From contig CAJXZZ010000019.1 of assembly GCA_913065105.1 (NCBI GenBank), forward strand, positions 1 to 40,568: DNA of 40,568 bases. Reading direction: 5' to 3'. The notes under the pieces are model-generated. The model ran no database searches, was not told the DNA's origin, and saw nothing but the letters and a program-made list of their open reading frames with translations. Of this stretch, positions 9,613-17,233 are shown piece after piece (within the stretch, counting starts at the first letter, position 1; each line of letters starts with the position of its first letter). The DNA is from an uncultured Gammaproteobacteria bacterium (GTDB lineage: Bacteria > Pseudomonadota > Gammaproteobacteria > SZUA-229). The position numbers and the translations under genes are program-made.

Positions 9613-11411
9613 TTTTTTAGATAACCTTCTCTACTTTTTAGTTTAACCAGAACTCTGGTAAATGAATTTATTGAACAATATAATGCAAAAAAATGTTCTA
9701 ACACTGTTGCAAATAAATAGCTGCTACTGCCTGTTAATTGTGAATCATCCAGTTCTATTTCTATTTCTATGCCACGGCATAATGTCGCCCGGCCATCGAT
9801 GGTAAGCGGTGCGCTTATAGGTCGTATGCTTACCTGGTTAATAGATTCAATCTGTGCTCTGTTTATTGATGACTCTTTGAAATCATACAGACGCAATATT
9901 TCTTTTAATGCTTTTGTCGCATCATCTCTTCCTGTTAACGACAGATGATTCAGGCTTAAATGCGAAATTAAACGCCAGCGTGCATTGTTTCGCATCGATG
10001 GACGTACGGTCGCTGTGGGTTGTGTCAGGCAGCGAATGCGTTCGCAAGGTGGCGCGCTATCAACACATTGTAATTTAGGTTGATCACCTGAAAAAGGTAA
10101 TTTGCTAGGTTGATCCCGGTTGCTGCAGGTGGTTTCGAGCGATAGAGTGCGATCATCTGGATTATTTGGGTTGAAGTATAAATCAACGAGGCTCATGAAA
10201 ACATCGGTGCCGTCATCACGTAGATAAGTGCCCATTTTTGCGTCTCTACGCGTAGTGAACCAGTAAGCGTGGTTTTCCTGTTCCTGACTTTCATGGTTGG
10301 TGCCGTACAGCGGTAAGTATGTTTCTTTATCTCCTGCTGAGTTTGAGGCGTCGACTTTATCTACAGAATAGAGTTCATAGCCCATCGGTCGTCTTGCATC
10401 TGCGATGATCTGATATTCTGTTGAGGTATGATCTAGTTTTATTGGATCTGCTCGATGTGAAAACAAATTTATTGCAGGTGAGCAATTCAACTGAAATGTT
10501 TGTGCTGTTATGTTGTGTTCGAGTTCTACATCGGATTTACCTAAATAAATATAAAACTCGAGTGTGTCTTCGCTTGTTGCAACTATTTTATCTGCAAAAC
10601 CTTCTAGATCGATAAACATGAATTTTTCGGGAAAGGCGAAGTATTCAGTCAGTAATCTATAACCCATAAATGATGAATCAGGGTAGGGTAAAAGACCGTC
10701 ATCAATGTTAAAACCTACTGGTTTGATAATGTTAGTCGGTAGCCTTACAGGGTTTGCGTCATTTCCTGAGGTGGCCATGTAGATGGCCTCACAATTATTT
10801 AGTAATAATTCATAAAGAGGGTTTATGTGTTGTGGTTGCCCTTTAAGATAGAAGCGTAAGCGATCTGGTCTTACATCGGCAAAAGTTATTTCTGAATTGA
10901 ATGTTTTTAACGACAGTTTTAATACACCGCCAGCACCTTTCAAATTTTTTGAACCAGGCGTGGTAAATGGCTGGCCTAATAAACTGGCCTCTGTCAATTT
11001 TAAGGGATGTAATTGTGTTTCATAAATTGCTGTAAAACGGCAGTTTTCACCCTGGTATTGTTCTGTTTCTAGAAGCGTGTTTTTAGCTAAACGATAAGTG
11101 GCTTCTAATTTTTCTTCGTCCGCAACAAACTGTACGATGCTCATTGATGGGATGGGGCGTTGATAATGTGGGAATAAAACTTCTAATAAAGCATCACTGA
11201 GTTCTGGGAAATCATCATCTAGTTTGTGTTGTATGCGAGCATTTAGGTAGGCAAAACCTTCTATTAATCGAGAGACGTGAGGGTCTTCAATAGTTTCTGC
11301 ATTGATGCCTAATCGGCCTGCGATTTTTGGGTGTTCACTCGCAAACTCAGCCCCCATCTGACGAATGAAAGCTAGTTCTTTTTCATAATAGGGGAGTAAT
11401 TCATCGGCCAT
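9576..11411 (-). CDS. tssF: T6SS baseplate protein TssF (ImpG/VasA)
   Basis: A 611-residue baseplate subunit. The N-terminus LPYYEKELAFIRQMGAEF, then HPKIAGRLG and DPHVSRLIEGFAYLNARI, is the diagnostic TssF opening. The C-terminus contains LEHFFALYCSINSFTRV, also typical. Length matches the family (about 580-630). TssF2-TssG heterotrimers build the wedge around the VgrG hub; this is known from other T6SSs. The ATG overlaps the end of tssE by 11 nt and the 3' end overlaps tssG by 37 nt, so tssE-F-G are translationally coupled. No truncation or frameshift is visible. Confidence 0.96.
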   Translation of the reverse strand: MADELLPYYEKELAFIRQMGAEFASEHPKIAGRLGINAETIEDPHVSRLIEGFAYLNARIQHKLDDDFPELSDALLEVLFPHYQRPIPSMSIVQFVADEEKLEATYRLAKNTLLETEQYQGENCRFTAIYETQLHPLKLTEASLLGQPFTTPGSKNLKGAGGVLKLSLKTFNSEITFADVRPDRLRFYLKGQPQHINPLYELLLNNCEAIYMATSGNDANPVRLPTNIIKPVGFNIDDGLLPYPDSSFMGYRLLTEYFAFPEKFMFIDLEGFADKIVATSEDTLEFYIYLGKSDVELEHNITAQTFQLNCSPAINLFSHRADPIKLDHTSTEYQIIADARRPMGYELYSVDKVDASNSAGDKETYLPLYGTNHESQEQENHAYWFTTRRDAKMGTYLRDDGTDVFMSLVDLYFNPNNPDDRTLSLETTCSNRDQPSKLPFSGDQPKLQCVDSAPPCERIRCLTQPTATVRPSMRNNARWRLISHLSLNHLSLTGRDDATKALKEILRLYDFKESSINRAQIESINQVSIRPISAPLTIDGRATLCRGIEIEIELDDSQLTGSSSYLFATVLEHFFALYCSINSFTRVLVKLKSREGYLKKCPPRAGEKTLL

Positions 11412-11901
11412 GACTGGTCTCTTCTACGTTTACTGTACGTGTTACGGGTTCTAGAATTGAGTCGAATACAACAATTTCTGGCGATGGGTCAGCATATAGC
11501 GTGGCATCTATTCTGAATCGTAAACTGCGATCGAGTGAGTCGGTGTTTTCCATATAATTTACTTTTACTGATTTAAATCTGGGTTCAAAATCGATAAGTA
11601 TAGATTCCAGGTGATCGATAAATTCTTTCTGTTTGATCTTATCTGAAATATTGACGGTGGCCAGATCGGGGAGACCATAATTTAATAACGATTTTTTTAA
11701 CTCTACGAATTCATCAGCGGGTTCGACCACACGAAACCGTGTGTTGAGCAAATTTTCTAAATCACGACGCACGCTATCACGAAGTTCTTTAAGTTTTTGA
11801 TGTTGGTCCGTGTCCTTTTCAACACTTATATCTGGATTGTTATCCATTAAACGGTCCAGTATGGATGGCCGGAGTTTTTTCTTTTTATCGACTGATGCCA
11901 T
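11401..11901 (-). CDS. tssE: T6SS baseplate protein TssE (gp25-like)
   Basis: A 166-residue protein of the phage T4 gp25/lysozyme-like fold family, which nucleates the sheath on the baseplate. Supporting segments are LRPSILDRLMDNNP near the N-terminus, LRDSVRRDLENLLNTR in the middle, the LLNYGLPDL stretch, and FRIDATLYADPSPEIVVFDS near the C-terminus. Length is typical. It lies 32 nt after the second tssC and overlaps tssF by 11 nt. The order tssC2-tssE-tssF-tssG is the same as impD-(impE)-impF-impG-impH of the Rhizobium imp locus, with no impE/tagJ here. Confidence 0.94.
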   Translation of the reverse strand: MASVDKKKKLRPSILDRLMDNNPDISVEKDTDQHQKLKELRDSVRRDLENLLNTRFRVVEPADEFVELKKSLLNYGLPDLATVNISDKIKQKEFIDHLESILIDFEPRFKSVKVNYMENTDSLDRSLRFRIDATLYADPSPEIVVFDSILEPVTRTVNVEETSHGR

Positions 11902-11933
11902 TATTTTAGCTTCCCTTTAACCGTGGTGAACAT

Positions 11934-13433
11934 TTAAGCAGACTGCGCTAGTTCAGTCACTAGTTCTAACTCGGAAACCATGTGATCTAGTTGATAATGT
12001 GGGCGTAGATGAATGACACAGATAAAATCTCCTGGTTTTGTTGGGTGTTCTCTAACTTTAACGGCGGCTTCACGCAGTGGATATCTTGCCTGTTCTTCCC
12101 ATTCTAAATCTTCACGACCGGTGGTGTATTTAAATAGCCAGTTACGTAAATAATCTTCACACTCTTCAGCGGTAATAAATGAGCCTACTTTGTCGCGGAT
12201 GATAACTTTTATGTAATGAGCGATGCGCGCACCACACAAGACGTGTTGCAGCATCGCTGAGAGCCGTGCATTTACTTCACCTTCTCGATTTGATTGACGA
12301 GCAGGTTTGCGTACTGATTGATTGCCATAAAACGCAGCAAAGGGTGTATCGTAACATTGACAAAGCGGCATTAAACCCAGGTCGCTCAGTTCTCGCTCTT
12401 TGACATCACTAATTATGACATTGGTTACCGGTTTGATGGCTACGTCGTTTTCTTCTGTTTCAAATGAATCGCACGGCAGATTGGTGAGTAAGCCGCCGCC
12501 AATCTGGTTGCGCGGCACGCCACGTATATGCCCAAACCAGCCTACATTGGAAAATTCTCTGATCAAGATTGCCGCGAAGGCATAAGAGGCACTGCCCCAG
12601 CAGTAATTTTCTCTTCCATCGGTAGCGGTCTGTTCATAGAAAAACATGCCTTTATAACTGCCAGGTGTTTTTCGATAAGGTAAGCGCATGAGTATATGCG
12701 GCATGGTTAAACCGACAAACTGTGAATCAGGTTTGTCTCTAAATGAACGCCACTTTATGTATTCTTTTTGTGCAAAAATACTGTGTAGATTGATCGGATT
12801 GGCTAATGTTGAGAAGTCATCCAGTCCAAAAAGTTCGGGCGAAACGCCTGTTATAAAGGGTGAAAAGGCTGCAGCTGCAACTTGAGATATACCTTCTAAT
12901 GTTGCTATGTCATCATGGTTATGATTTTGTGAAGGTTTGTGACTGATTTCATAATCACCGATCAAAACGCCGTAAGGTTCGCCCCCAGGGGTACCATATT
13001 CTTCACTGTAGATCTTTTGAAACAGGCTGCTCTGGTCGAATTCAAGGGCTCTGGAAATATCACGCGAGACTTCGCTCCAGTTGATATCAAGTACTTTTAT
13101 TTTAATGTTTTTTGCACCATCTGCCTGTACGGTTAAGTACCATAGACCGCGCCAGGATGCTTCCAGTTTTTGGAATTTTTTATCGTGGATGATGACGTTT
13201 ACTTGATCATTAATCATGTGATCAATATCGGCAATTGACCGATGTATAGCATCAATAATATCTTCGGAGGTTTTAAGGCTACGTACGGGGATGAATTCGG
13301 TAAGCCAATACTTCAGTGCTTTTATGTCATCACTTTCTGCTAAAAATTGATCGACACTGATGATGTAAGCAGATCTTGTGTAGATGCTTTCCTTGTCCGT
13401 GCTTGTCTCTGCTGTTTTCCTTGGTTCGGGCAT
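11934..13433 (-). CDS. Second TssC-type T6SS sheath protein (ImpD-like TssC paralogue)
   Basis: A 499-residue paralogue of the neighbouring TssC. Collinear motifs include SWRGLWYL, ALEFDQSSLFQKIYSEEYG, GGEPYGVLIGDYE and VKWRSF-like IKWRSFRD, and near the C-terminus IRDKVGSF and LRPHYQLDHMVSEL. The two proteins are of equal length but clearly diverged. In the Rhizobium imp locus the same position is occupied by impD, and Agrobacterium likewise has two tssC genes. Whether this copy co-polymerises with TssB, caps the sheath or has another role is not known from sequence. The start ATG has no clear ribosome-binding site, but it lies one base after the TAG stop of a 49-codon ORF, suggesting translational coupling. 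Confidence 0.93.
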   Translation of the reverse strand: MPEPRKTAETSTDKESIYTRSAYIISVDQFLAESDDIKALKYWLTEFIPVRSLKTSEDIIDAIHRSIADIDHMINDQVNVIIHDKKFQKLEASWRGLWYLTVQADGAKNIKIKVLDINWSEVSRDISRALEFDQSSLFQKIYSEEYGTPGGEPYGVLIGDYEISHKPSQNHNHDDIATLEGISQVAAAAFSPFITGVSPELFGLDDFSTLANPINLHSIFAQKEYIKWRSFRDKPDSQFVGLTMPHILMRLPYRKTPGSYKGMFFYEQTATDGRENYCWGSASYAFAAILIREFSNVGWFGHIRGVPRNQIGGGLLTNLPCDSFETEENDVAIKPVTNVIISDVKERELSDLGLMPLCQCYDTPFAAFYGNQSVRKPARQSNREGEVNARLSAMLQHVLCGARIAHYIKVIIRDKVGSFITAEECEDYLRNWLFKYTTGREDLEWEEQARYPLREAAVKVREHPTKPGDFICVIHLRPHYQLDHMVSELELVTELAQSA

Positions 13434-13434
13434 A

Positions 13435-13584
13435 CTAAAGTGTATCTTCAGCTTGTGTATCTGTTCCAGGCGCGTCGTTTACGTGAGCGAGTTCGTGGAC
13501 AATAGTTGCTGCAGGTAGCCATTGCCAACCTTGTAGTTTTGACGGGGCACTATATCTGGATGAACTTACATAAATATTTGCCAA
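13435..13584 (-). CDS. Putative 49-residue small protein with HELAH motif, between tssC and the second tssC
   Basis: A short ORF beginning TTG at 13584 (LANIYVSSSRYSAP) and ending TAG at 13435-13437. It reads through KLQGWQWLPAATIVHELAHV to an acidic end. A good Shine-Dalgarno (AAGGA, with AGGA 8 nt before the TTG) supports the start. The stop is one base from the ATG of the second tssC (TAG-T-ATG), a spacing typical of translational coupling, and that gene lacks its own clear ribosome-binding site. The HExxH sequence resembles the zinc-binding motif of metalloproteases, but 49 residues cannot form a known protease fold, so this may be chance or a remnant. No family is recognised. It could be a real small T6SS protein, a leader peptide for the second TssC, or the tail of a decayed gene. 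Confidence 0.5.
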   Translation of the reverse strand: MANIYVSSSRYSAPSKLQGWQWLPAATIVHELAHVNDAPGTDTQAEDTL

Positions 13585-13632
13585 AATACTTTTCCTTTAT
13601 ATTGATCTAGATATTGATCCTGAATAAAATAA

Positions 13633-13700
13633 CTTGGGCCCATACACTCAATGGAAGCTTGCCAGTGTTTAGCAACGCTGTTGAATGTGTTGGGCCCAAG
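13633..13700 (-). promoter_or_regulatory. Long hairpin between tssC and the rest of the operon (attenuator, terminator or processing site)
   Basis: CTTGGGCCCA (13633-13642) pairs perfectly with TGGGCCCAAG (13691-13700). The pairing continues inward through TACACTCAA and TTGAATGTGT with one bulge and one mismatch. Inner bases GCTTGC (13657-13662) and GCAACGC (13672-13678) can pair too, leaving a loop of about nine bases. In the direction of transcription (minus) the structure begins 40 nt after the tssC stop and is followed by TTATTTTATT. It is far longer than a normal intrinsic terminator. Likely roles are partial termination or 3'-end stabilisation of tssA-B-C mRNA. Confidence 0.6.
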
Positions 13701-13740
13701 GTTTACACGCTAATTACATATAGATGTCTGTTAATAGGCG

Positions 13741-15225
13741 TTAACCCGCGTTAGGAATGTTAGCCACCAAGCGCATTGACGCACTAAGTTCTTCCATTTG
13801 TAACCAGGGGCGCATCCAGGCAACCGCGCTGTATACACCTGGTTGACCAGGCACTTCTTTTACTTCTATGCTGGCTTCAGCAAGTGGGAAGCGAGCCTTC
13901 ATTTCAGCGCTAGCGCCCGGGCTTGCATTTACATAACCAGCTATCCAGCGGTTTAGCCATTCTTCGGCGTCACTGGCTTCCATAAAGGAGCCGATTTTGT
14001 CGCGCGCCATTACTTTCAGAAAGTTGGCAATGCGTGAAGTGGCCATGATATAAGGAAGACGTGCTGAAATTTCTGCATTAGCTGTGGCAGCAGGATCATC
14101 GAATTTTTTGGGTTTTTGTGTTGTTTGTGCACCGAAAAATACGGCATAGTCAGTGTTTTTATAGTGGCATAAAGGTAAGAAGCCAAGTTTACTTAGTTCT
14201 GCTTCACGTCGGTCTGTAATGCCTATTTCAGTCGGGCATTTTTGATCGGTATCACCGTCATCGCTAACAAAAGTATGACTTGGTAATCCTTCGACTTTAC
14301 CGCCACCTTCAGCACCACGGATGCTGGTGCACCAGCCAAATTCAGCATATGACTGAGTTAGTGTTGTACCCATAGCGTAGGCAGCATTCATCCAGCAGTA
14401 GTCATCATGACCACTCTCTAACTGGCGTCCCGATGAATCTAACGTTGCTTCTTCGAAGTTGAAAGCCTCGACTGGTTTGGTGTCTTGTCCGTAAGGTAGT
14501 CGTGCTAGTACGCGGGGCATAGTTAATGTGACAAAGCGTGCATCTTCACTGTCACGGAAACTACGCCACTTAACATATTCCGCTGAATCAAATATTTTTT
14601 CCAGGTCACGTGGTTTTGATAGTTCTGTAAAGCTGTCAAAGCCAAACATTTTAGGATCGGCCGCAGAGATAAAAGGACAGAAGCCAGCGGCTGCAACATT
14701 GGACATGCTGGTTAACATGTCTAAATCGTCAGGGTGTGCGGTGAACTCATAATCGCCAATTAATGCTGCGTAAGGTTCACCACCAGCGGTGCCGAATTCA
14801 CTTTCGTAAATTTTCTTGAAGATTTGGCTTTGATCAAATTCAACGGCCTTTTCAAGATCTTTAGTGAGTTCTTTTTTACTTATATTCAGCATGCGAATTT
14901 TTAAATCGGTGCTGGTTTCAGAATTTGAGAGCAGGTGATTCAGACCGCGCCATGAGCCTTCCAGTTTCTGGAATTTTGCATCTTGCATGATGGCTGATAA
15001 CTGTTCGGACATCGCCTTGTCAATTGCTGTTATGGCGTTATTAATTGTGACGGTTAAGTTTTTATCCCACTTAACGGTGCCGTCCATCGCCTCACTCGTG
15101 AGCGTTTTTAATAATTCTTCGGTTTCATTGCGCGAGGTTTGTTTGGTAGCAGAAATGACTTGCTCAAGATAACTTACTTCTTCTTGAGCTTCTGCTTCCT
15201 GCGATTCTTGTTGTTTCTTAGCCAT
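13741..15225 (-). CDS. tssC: T6SS contractile sheath large subunit TssC (VipB)
   Basis: A 494-residue sheath subunit that forms heterodimers with TssB and contracts to push the Hcp tube out. Diagnostic stretches include [58 protein letters not shown] and, near the C-terminus, [20 protein letters not shown]. Length is typical (about 490-500). The start codon overlaps the tssB stop (TAATG at 15223-15227), giving tight coupling for the 1:1 subunit ratio. It is followed by a strong hairpin before the downstream genes. This is the canonical copy by position beside tssB. Confidence 0.97.
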   Translation of the reverse strand: MAKKQQESQEAEAQEEVSYLEQVISATKQTSRNETEELLKTLTSEAMDGTVKWDKNLTVTINNAITAIDKAMSEQLSAIMQDAKFQKLEGSWRGLNHLLSNSETSTDLKIRMLNISKKELTKDLEKAVEFDQSQIFKKIYESEFGTAGGEPYAALIGDYEFTAHPDDLDMLTSMSNVAAAGFCPFISAADPKMFGFDSFTELSKPRDLEKIFDSAEYVKWRSFRDSEDARFVTLTMPRVLARLPYGQDTKPVEAFNFEEATLDSSGRQLESGHDDYCWMNAAYAMGTTLTQSYAEFGWCTSIRGAEGGGKVEGLPSHTFVSDDGDTDQKCPTEIGITDRREAELSKLGFLPLCHYKNTDYAVFFGAQTTQKPKKFDDPAATANAEISARLPYIMATSRIANFLKVMARDKIGSFMEASDAEEWLNRWIAGYVNASPGASAEMKARFPLAEASIEVKEVPGQPGVYSAVAWMRPWLQMEELSASMRLVANIPNAG

Positions 15226-15737
15226 TATTTATCACCTTCTTCATCTGTACCTAGTTCGCCTTTTAATTTGGCAAGGGCATCTGTGCTACTTAAAACTTCT
15301 TCTAACAGAGTTTCCAGATCATCCGAACGATCCGCTTTGGTTAGTAGGTCGCGTAATTTATTACGTGTTTCCATTAGCTTTTTGAGTGGGTCAACTTTTT
15401 CAACAATGTTTTGTGGCTCAAAGTCTTCCATGCTTTTAAAATCAAGAGCAACCGACATTTGACTACCGTCGCTTTCCAGCGTGTTGTCAACTTTCAAGTC
15501 TAACTGAGGGGAAACGTTATCCATCACTTCGTTGAAGTTGTCGCGATCAATCTGTGAGAATTTTCGGTCTTTCAGGGCTTTTTTATTTTCAGTGTTATCG
15601 CCTGAGTAATCACCCATCACACCCATCACGAATGGGATTTCTTTTTCTTGTACCGCTCCATTGGTTTCTACATCATAAGTAATATGAACGCGGGGTTTCC
15701 TTACTCTCTTTAGTTTGTCATGAATGCTCTCAGCCAT
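15225..15737 (-). CDS. tssB: T6SS contractile sheath small subunit TssB (VipA)
   Basis: A 170-residue cytoplasmic sheath subunit, partner of TssC. The N-terminus [20 protein letters not shown] followed by YDVETNGA, and the segment [15 protein letters not shown], are hallmark TssB sequences. Further matches are the [14 protein letters not shown] segment and the C-terminal helix [22 protein letters not shown]. Length is typical. The stop overlaps the tssC start by one base, and 26 nt separate it from the end of tssA. No anomaly is seen. Confidence 0.97.
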   Translation of the reverse strand: MAESIHDKLKRVRKPRVHITYDVETNGAVQEKEIPFVMGVMGDYSGDNTENKKALKDRKFSQIDRDNFNEVMDNVSPQLDLKVDNTLESDGSQMSVALDFKSMEDFEPQNIVEKVDPLKKLMETRNKLRDLLTKADRSDDLETLLEEVLSSTDALAKLKGELGTDEEGDK

Positions 15738-15763
15738 GGCTTAGTCCTCTTTAATATAATGAA

Positions 15764-16870
15764 TTAATAATCGTCTTCTGTTTTTATACCGGTTAAAGAG
15801 CCATAGGTGTCCCGAGCTGAAGAGTCTGGGATTAGTTCTTTAATTAAGTCATTTAGCGACATATCGCCCCATTTGACTGCCCGCTCCAGTATATATGAAA
15901 TCGGTGAGTGCGGTTCTGTTTTACGAAAAAACGCAGAAATTTCTGTTAATTTTTTAAAAGCTTCGGCGCGTGATTTAACTGGCCCTGTAGTCTGAGTAGC
16001 TGGATTTTCTATGGATGCATCATTAATGTCACCAGCTTCTGTGTGCTCTTCTAAATCTTCTATAGGCATTTTGTGTTTGCCGATGTAGTTAATAGTACCT
16101 AAACAGTCTTCCAGTATGTTGATAATGTTACTGGAGGGTGGGGAATCATTGATGCCGCAGTTTTCATCAAGCATTCGGCTTATTTCGCGGAAGGTAGCAA
16201 TCGCTTCGCTGACATCATCTCGGACGTTAACGAAAAAAGATTCGCTGGATTCTGAGACGGCGCGCTCAACATCCTCATTATTGAAGCCTAGTTTTGCGGT
16301 TTTATCGGCTTTGGATTCTTCATCAATGATTTTTTCAACTTCGAGAGCTTGCTGGTATTTCCAGTAGCTGAAAGGACCTGGCTCATTGCCCTGTGTTATT
16401 TCGACGTTGCGAATTGGGGCAATTAATACGCCTTCGGCACCTTCACCATTTAGCCCACTCAGTGATGCTACGCGAGTTTCTATACCGTCTTCATCTGGTA
16501 GTGGGTAGAGGCCATCCCAATATTGTTCAATTAAACCATGAATTAATTTAAAGCCATCACGCAGACCCTGAAAACCATAACGACGGATTAAGGCTTCCGT
16601 GTACCAGCTTGCGATTTCAAGATCTTTGGCGTGATTCTGTAAAATGTCGGGCGCAAGCTCAAGTATTTTTCGCCAATGATCATCAGCTTCGCTGCTATTA
16701 CCATCAAATATATTATTACGTTCTGCCGCACGTGCAGAGTTGCGCGCATCTTTAATGGTGTAGAAAAGTGATGAGGGGGATGAATCTTCGCGAATGTCGT
16801 CACCGACCGTATTATCTTCAGATATCGGCAGTAGCAGGCTATTTATCTGTATAATCTCTTCTGATGACAT
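15764..16870 (-). CDS. tssA: T6SS assembly protein TssA (ImpA N-terminal domain)
   Basis: A 368-residue protein carrying the ImpA N-terminal domain: SLLLPISEDNTVGDDIRED near the start, then DPxx-like opening residues, NIFDGNSSEADDHWRKIL, and DLEIASWYTEALIRRYGFQG with LRDGFKLIHGLIEQYWDGLYP. TssA helps recruit the baseplate and initiate or cap sheath growth. The C-terminal end (FRKTEPHSPISYILERAVKW then LNDLIKELI) resembles the short C-terminus of the TssA1 class rather than long VasJ-type extensions. It is the first gene of the minus-strand operon, about 110 nt downstream of the inferred promoter start. The ATG at 16870 fits the conserved N-terminus, preceded by GAAGGGAAATC-type purine sequence. 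Confidence 0.94.
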   Translation of the reverse strand: MSSEEIIQINSLLLPISEDNTVGDDIREDSSPSSLFYTIKDARNSARAAERNNIFDGNSSEADDHWRKILELAPDILQNHAKDLEIASWYTEALIRRYGFQGLRDGFKLIHGLIEQYWDGLYPLPDEDGIETRVASLSGLNGEGAEGVLIAPIRNVEITQGNEPGPFSYWKYQQALEVEKIIDEESKADKTAKLGFNNEDVERAVSESSESFFVNVRDDVSEAIATFREISRMLDENCGINDSPPSSNIINILEDCLGTINYIGKHKMPIEDLEEHTEAGDINDASIENPATQTTGPVKSRAEAFKKLTEISAFFRKTEPHSPISYILERAVKWGDMSLNDLIKELIPDSSARDTYGSLTGIKTEDDY

Positions 16871-16957
16871 TTATGATTTCCCTTCTATGTTATTTAAAAA
16901 TTTAGTCTTAGCTTAGTCGAATGTTTTGACTTTGCTGGCACTTCTAAGCATCATCGC

Positions 16958-16963
16958 TATAAT
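16958..16963 (+). promoter_or_regulatory. Candidate -10 element for the fha operon
   Basis: A perfect TATAAT faces the fha operon. The best upstream hexamers are either weak (TGGCAC with a 16-bp spacer) or too distant (TTGACT, 26 bp away), so it would need an activator. The predicted leader would be about 265 nt. It is a candidate only; a promoter nearer 17234 cannot be excluded. Confidence 0.3.
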
Positions 16964-16986
16964 GTGATTTAAACAAACTAGCGTTA

Positions 16987-17015
16987 TATATAAGATATAT
17001 AAGCGCTTATGTCAA
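16987..17015 (-). promoter_or_regulatory. Sigma70-type promoter of the tssA operon with palindromic spacer
   Basis: On the minus strand TTGACA (complement of 17010-17015) is followed by a 17-bp spacer and TATATA (complement of 16987-16992). This is a perfect -35 with optimal spacing. Transcription would begin near 16980, leaving a leader of about 110 nt before tssA. The spacer holds ATAAGCGCTTAT (16999-17010), a perfect 12-bp palindrome, positioned where a bound dimer would block polymerase. The palindrome is therefore an operator candidate; the regulator is unknown. Confidence 0.65.
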
Positions 17016-17233
17016 AGAAGCTAAGGGTTTTATGAGCTTTATTAAGTAAATTGTAGTGATTTGTCGCCATGCGCTTGGAATTACAACAATCTATGGTTAA
17101 TATCTAGCTCTTTGTTTAGGCTATCCTTGGTTTGGAGAATTAAGTTTGGCATATCAGGTTTGACTTAGTCTGCCTGCTTATAGAAGTGATTAGATAAAGC
17201 CCATTTTAGAAAATTGTCAGGATGATGTATTGA

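Larger units (their letters stand above)
16871..17233. other. Divergent promoter region between tssA and fha operons
   Basis: A 363-bp gene-free, AT-rich region separating the two T6SS operons, so it must hold the promoters for both. It contains a near-consensus promoter for tssA (separate entry) and a perfect TATAAT facing fha at 16958-16963. I looked for a sigma54 -24/-12 element (GG-N10-GC) on both strands and did not find a convincing one. A three-codon mini-ORF (ATG ATG TAT TGA, 17222-17233) directly abuts the fha start. Confidence 0.7.

Noticed and set aside
13435-13584. Remnant of hcp between the two tssC genes
   Set aside because: The translated sequence has none of the Hcp N-terminal features; kept instead as an unknown small ORF.
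16871-17233. Sigma54 promoter in the divergent T6SS region
   Set aside because: TGGCAC- and TTTGGCAT-like sequences exist but none has the GG-N10-GC spacing.
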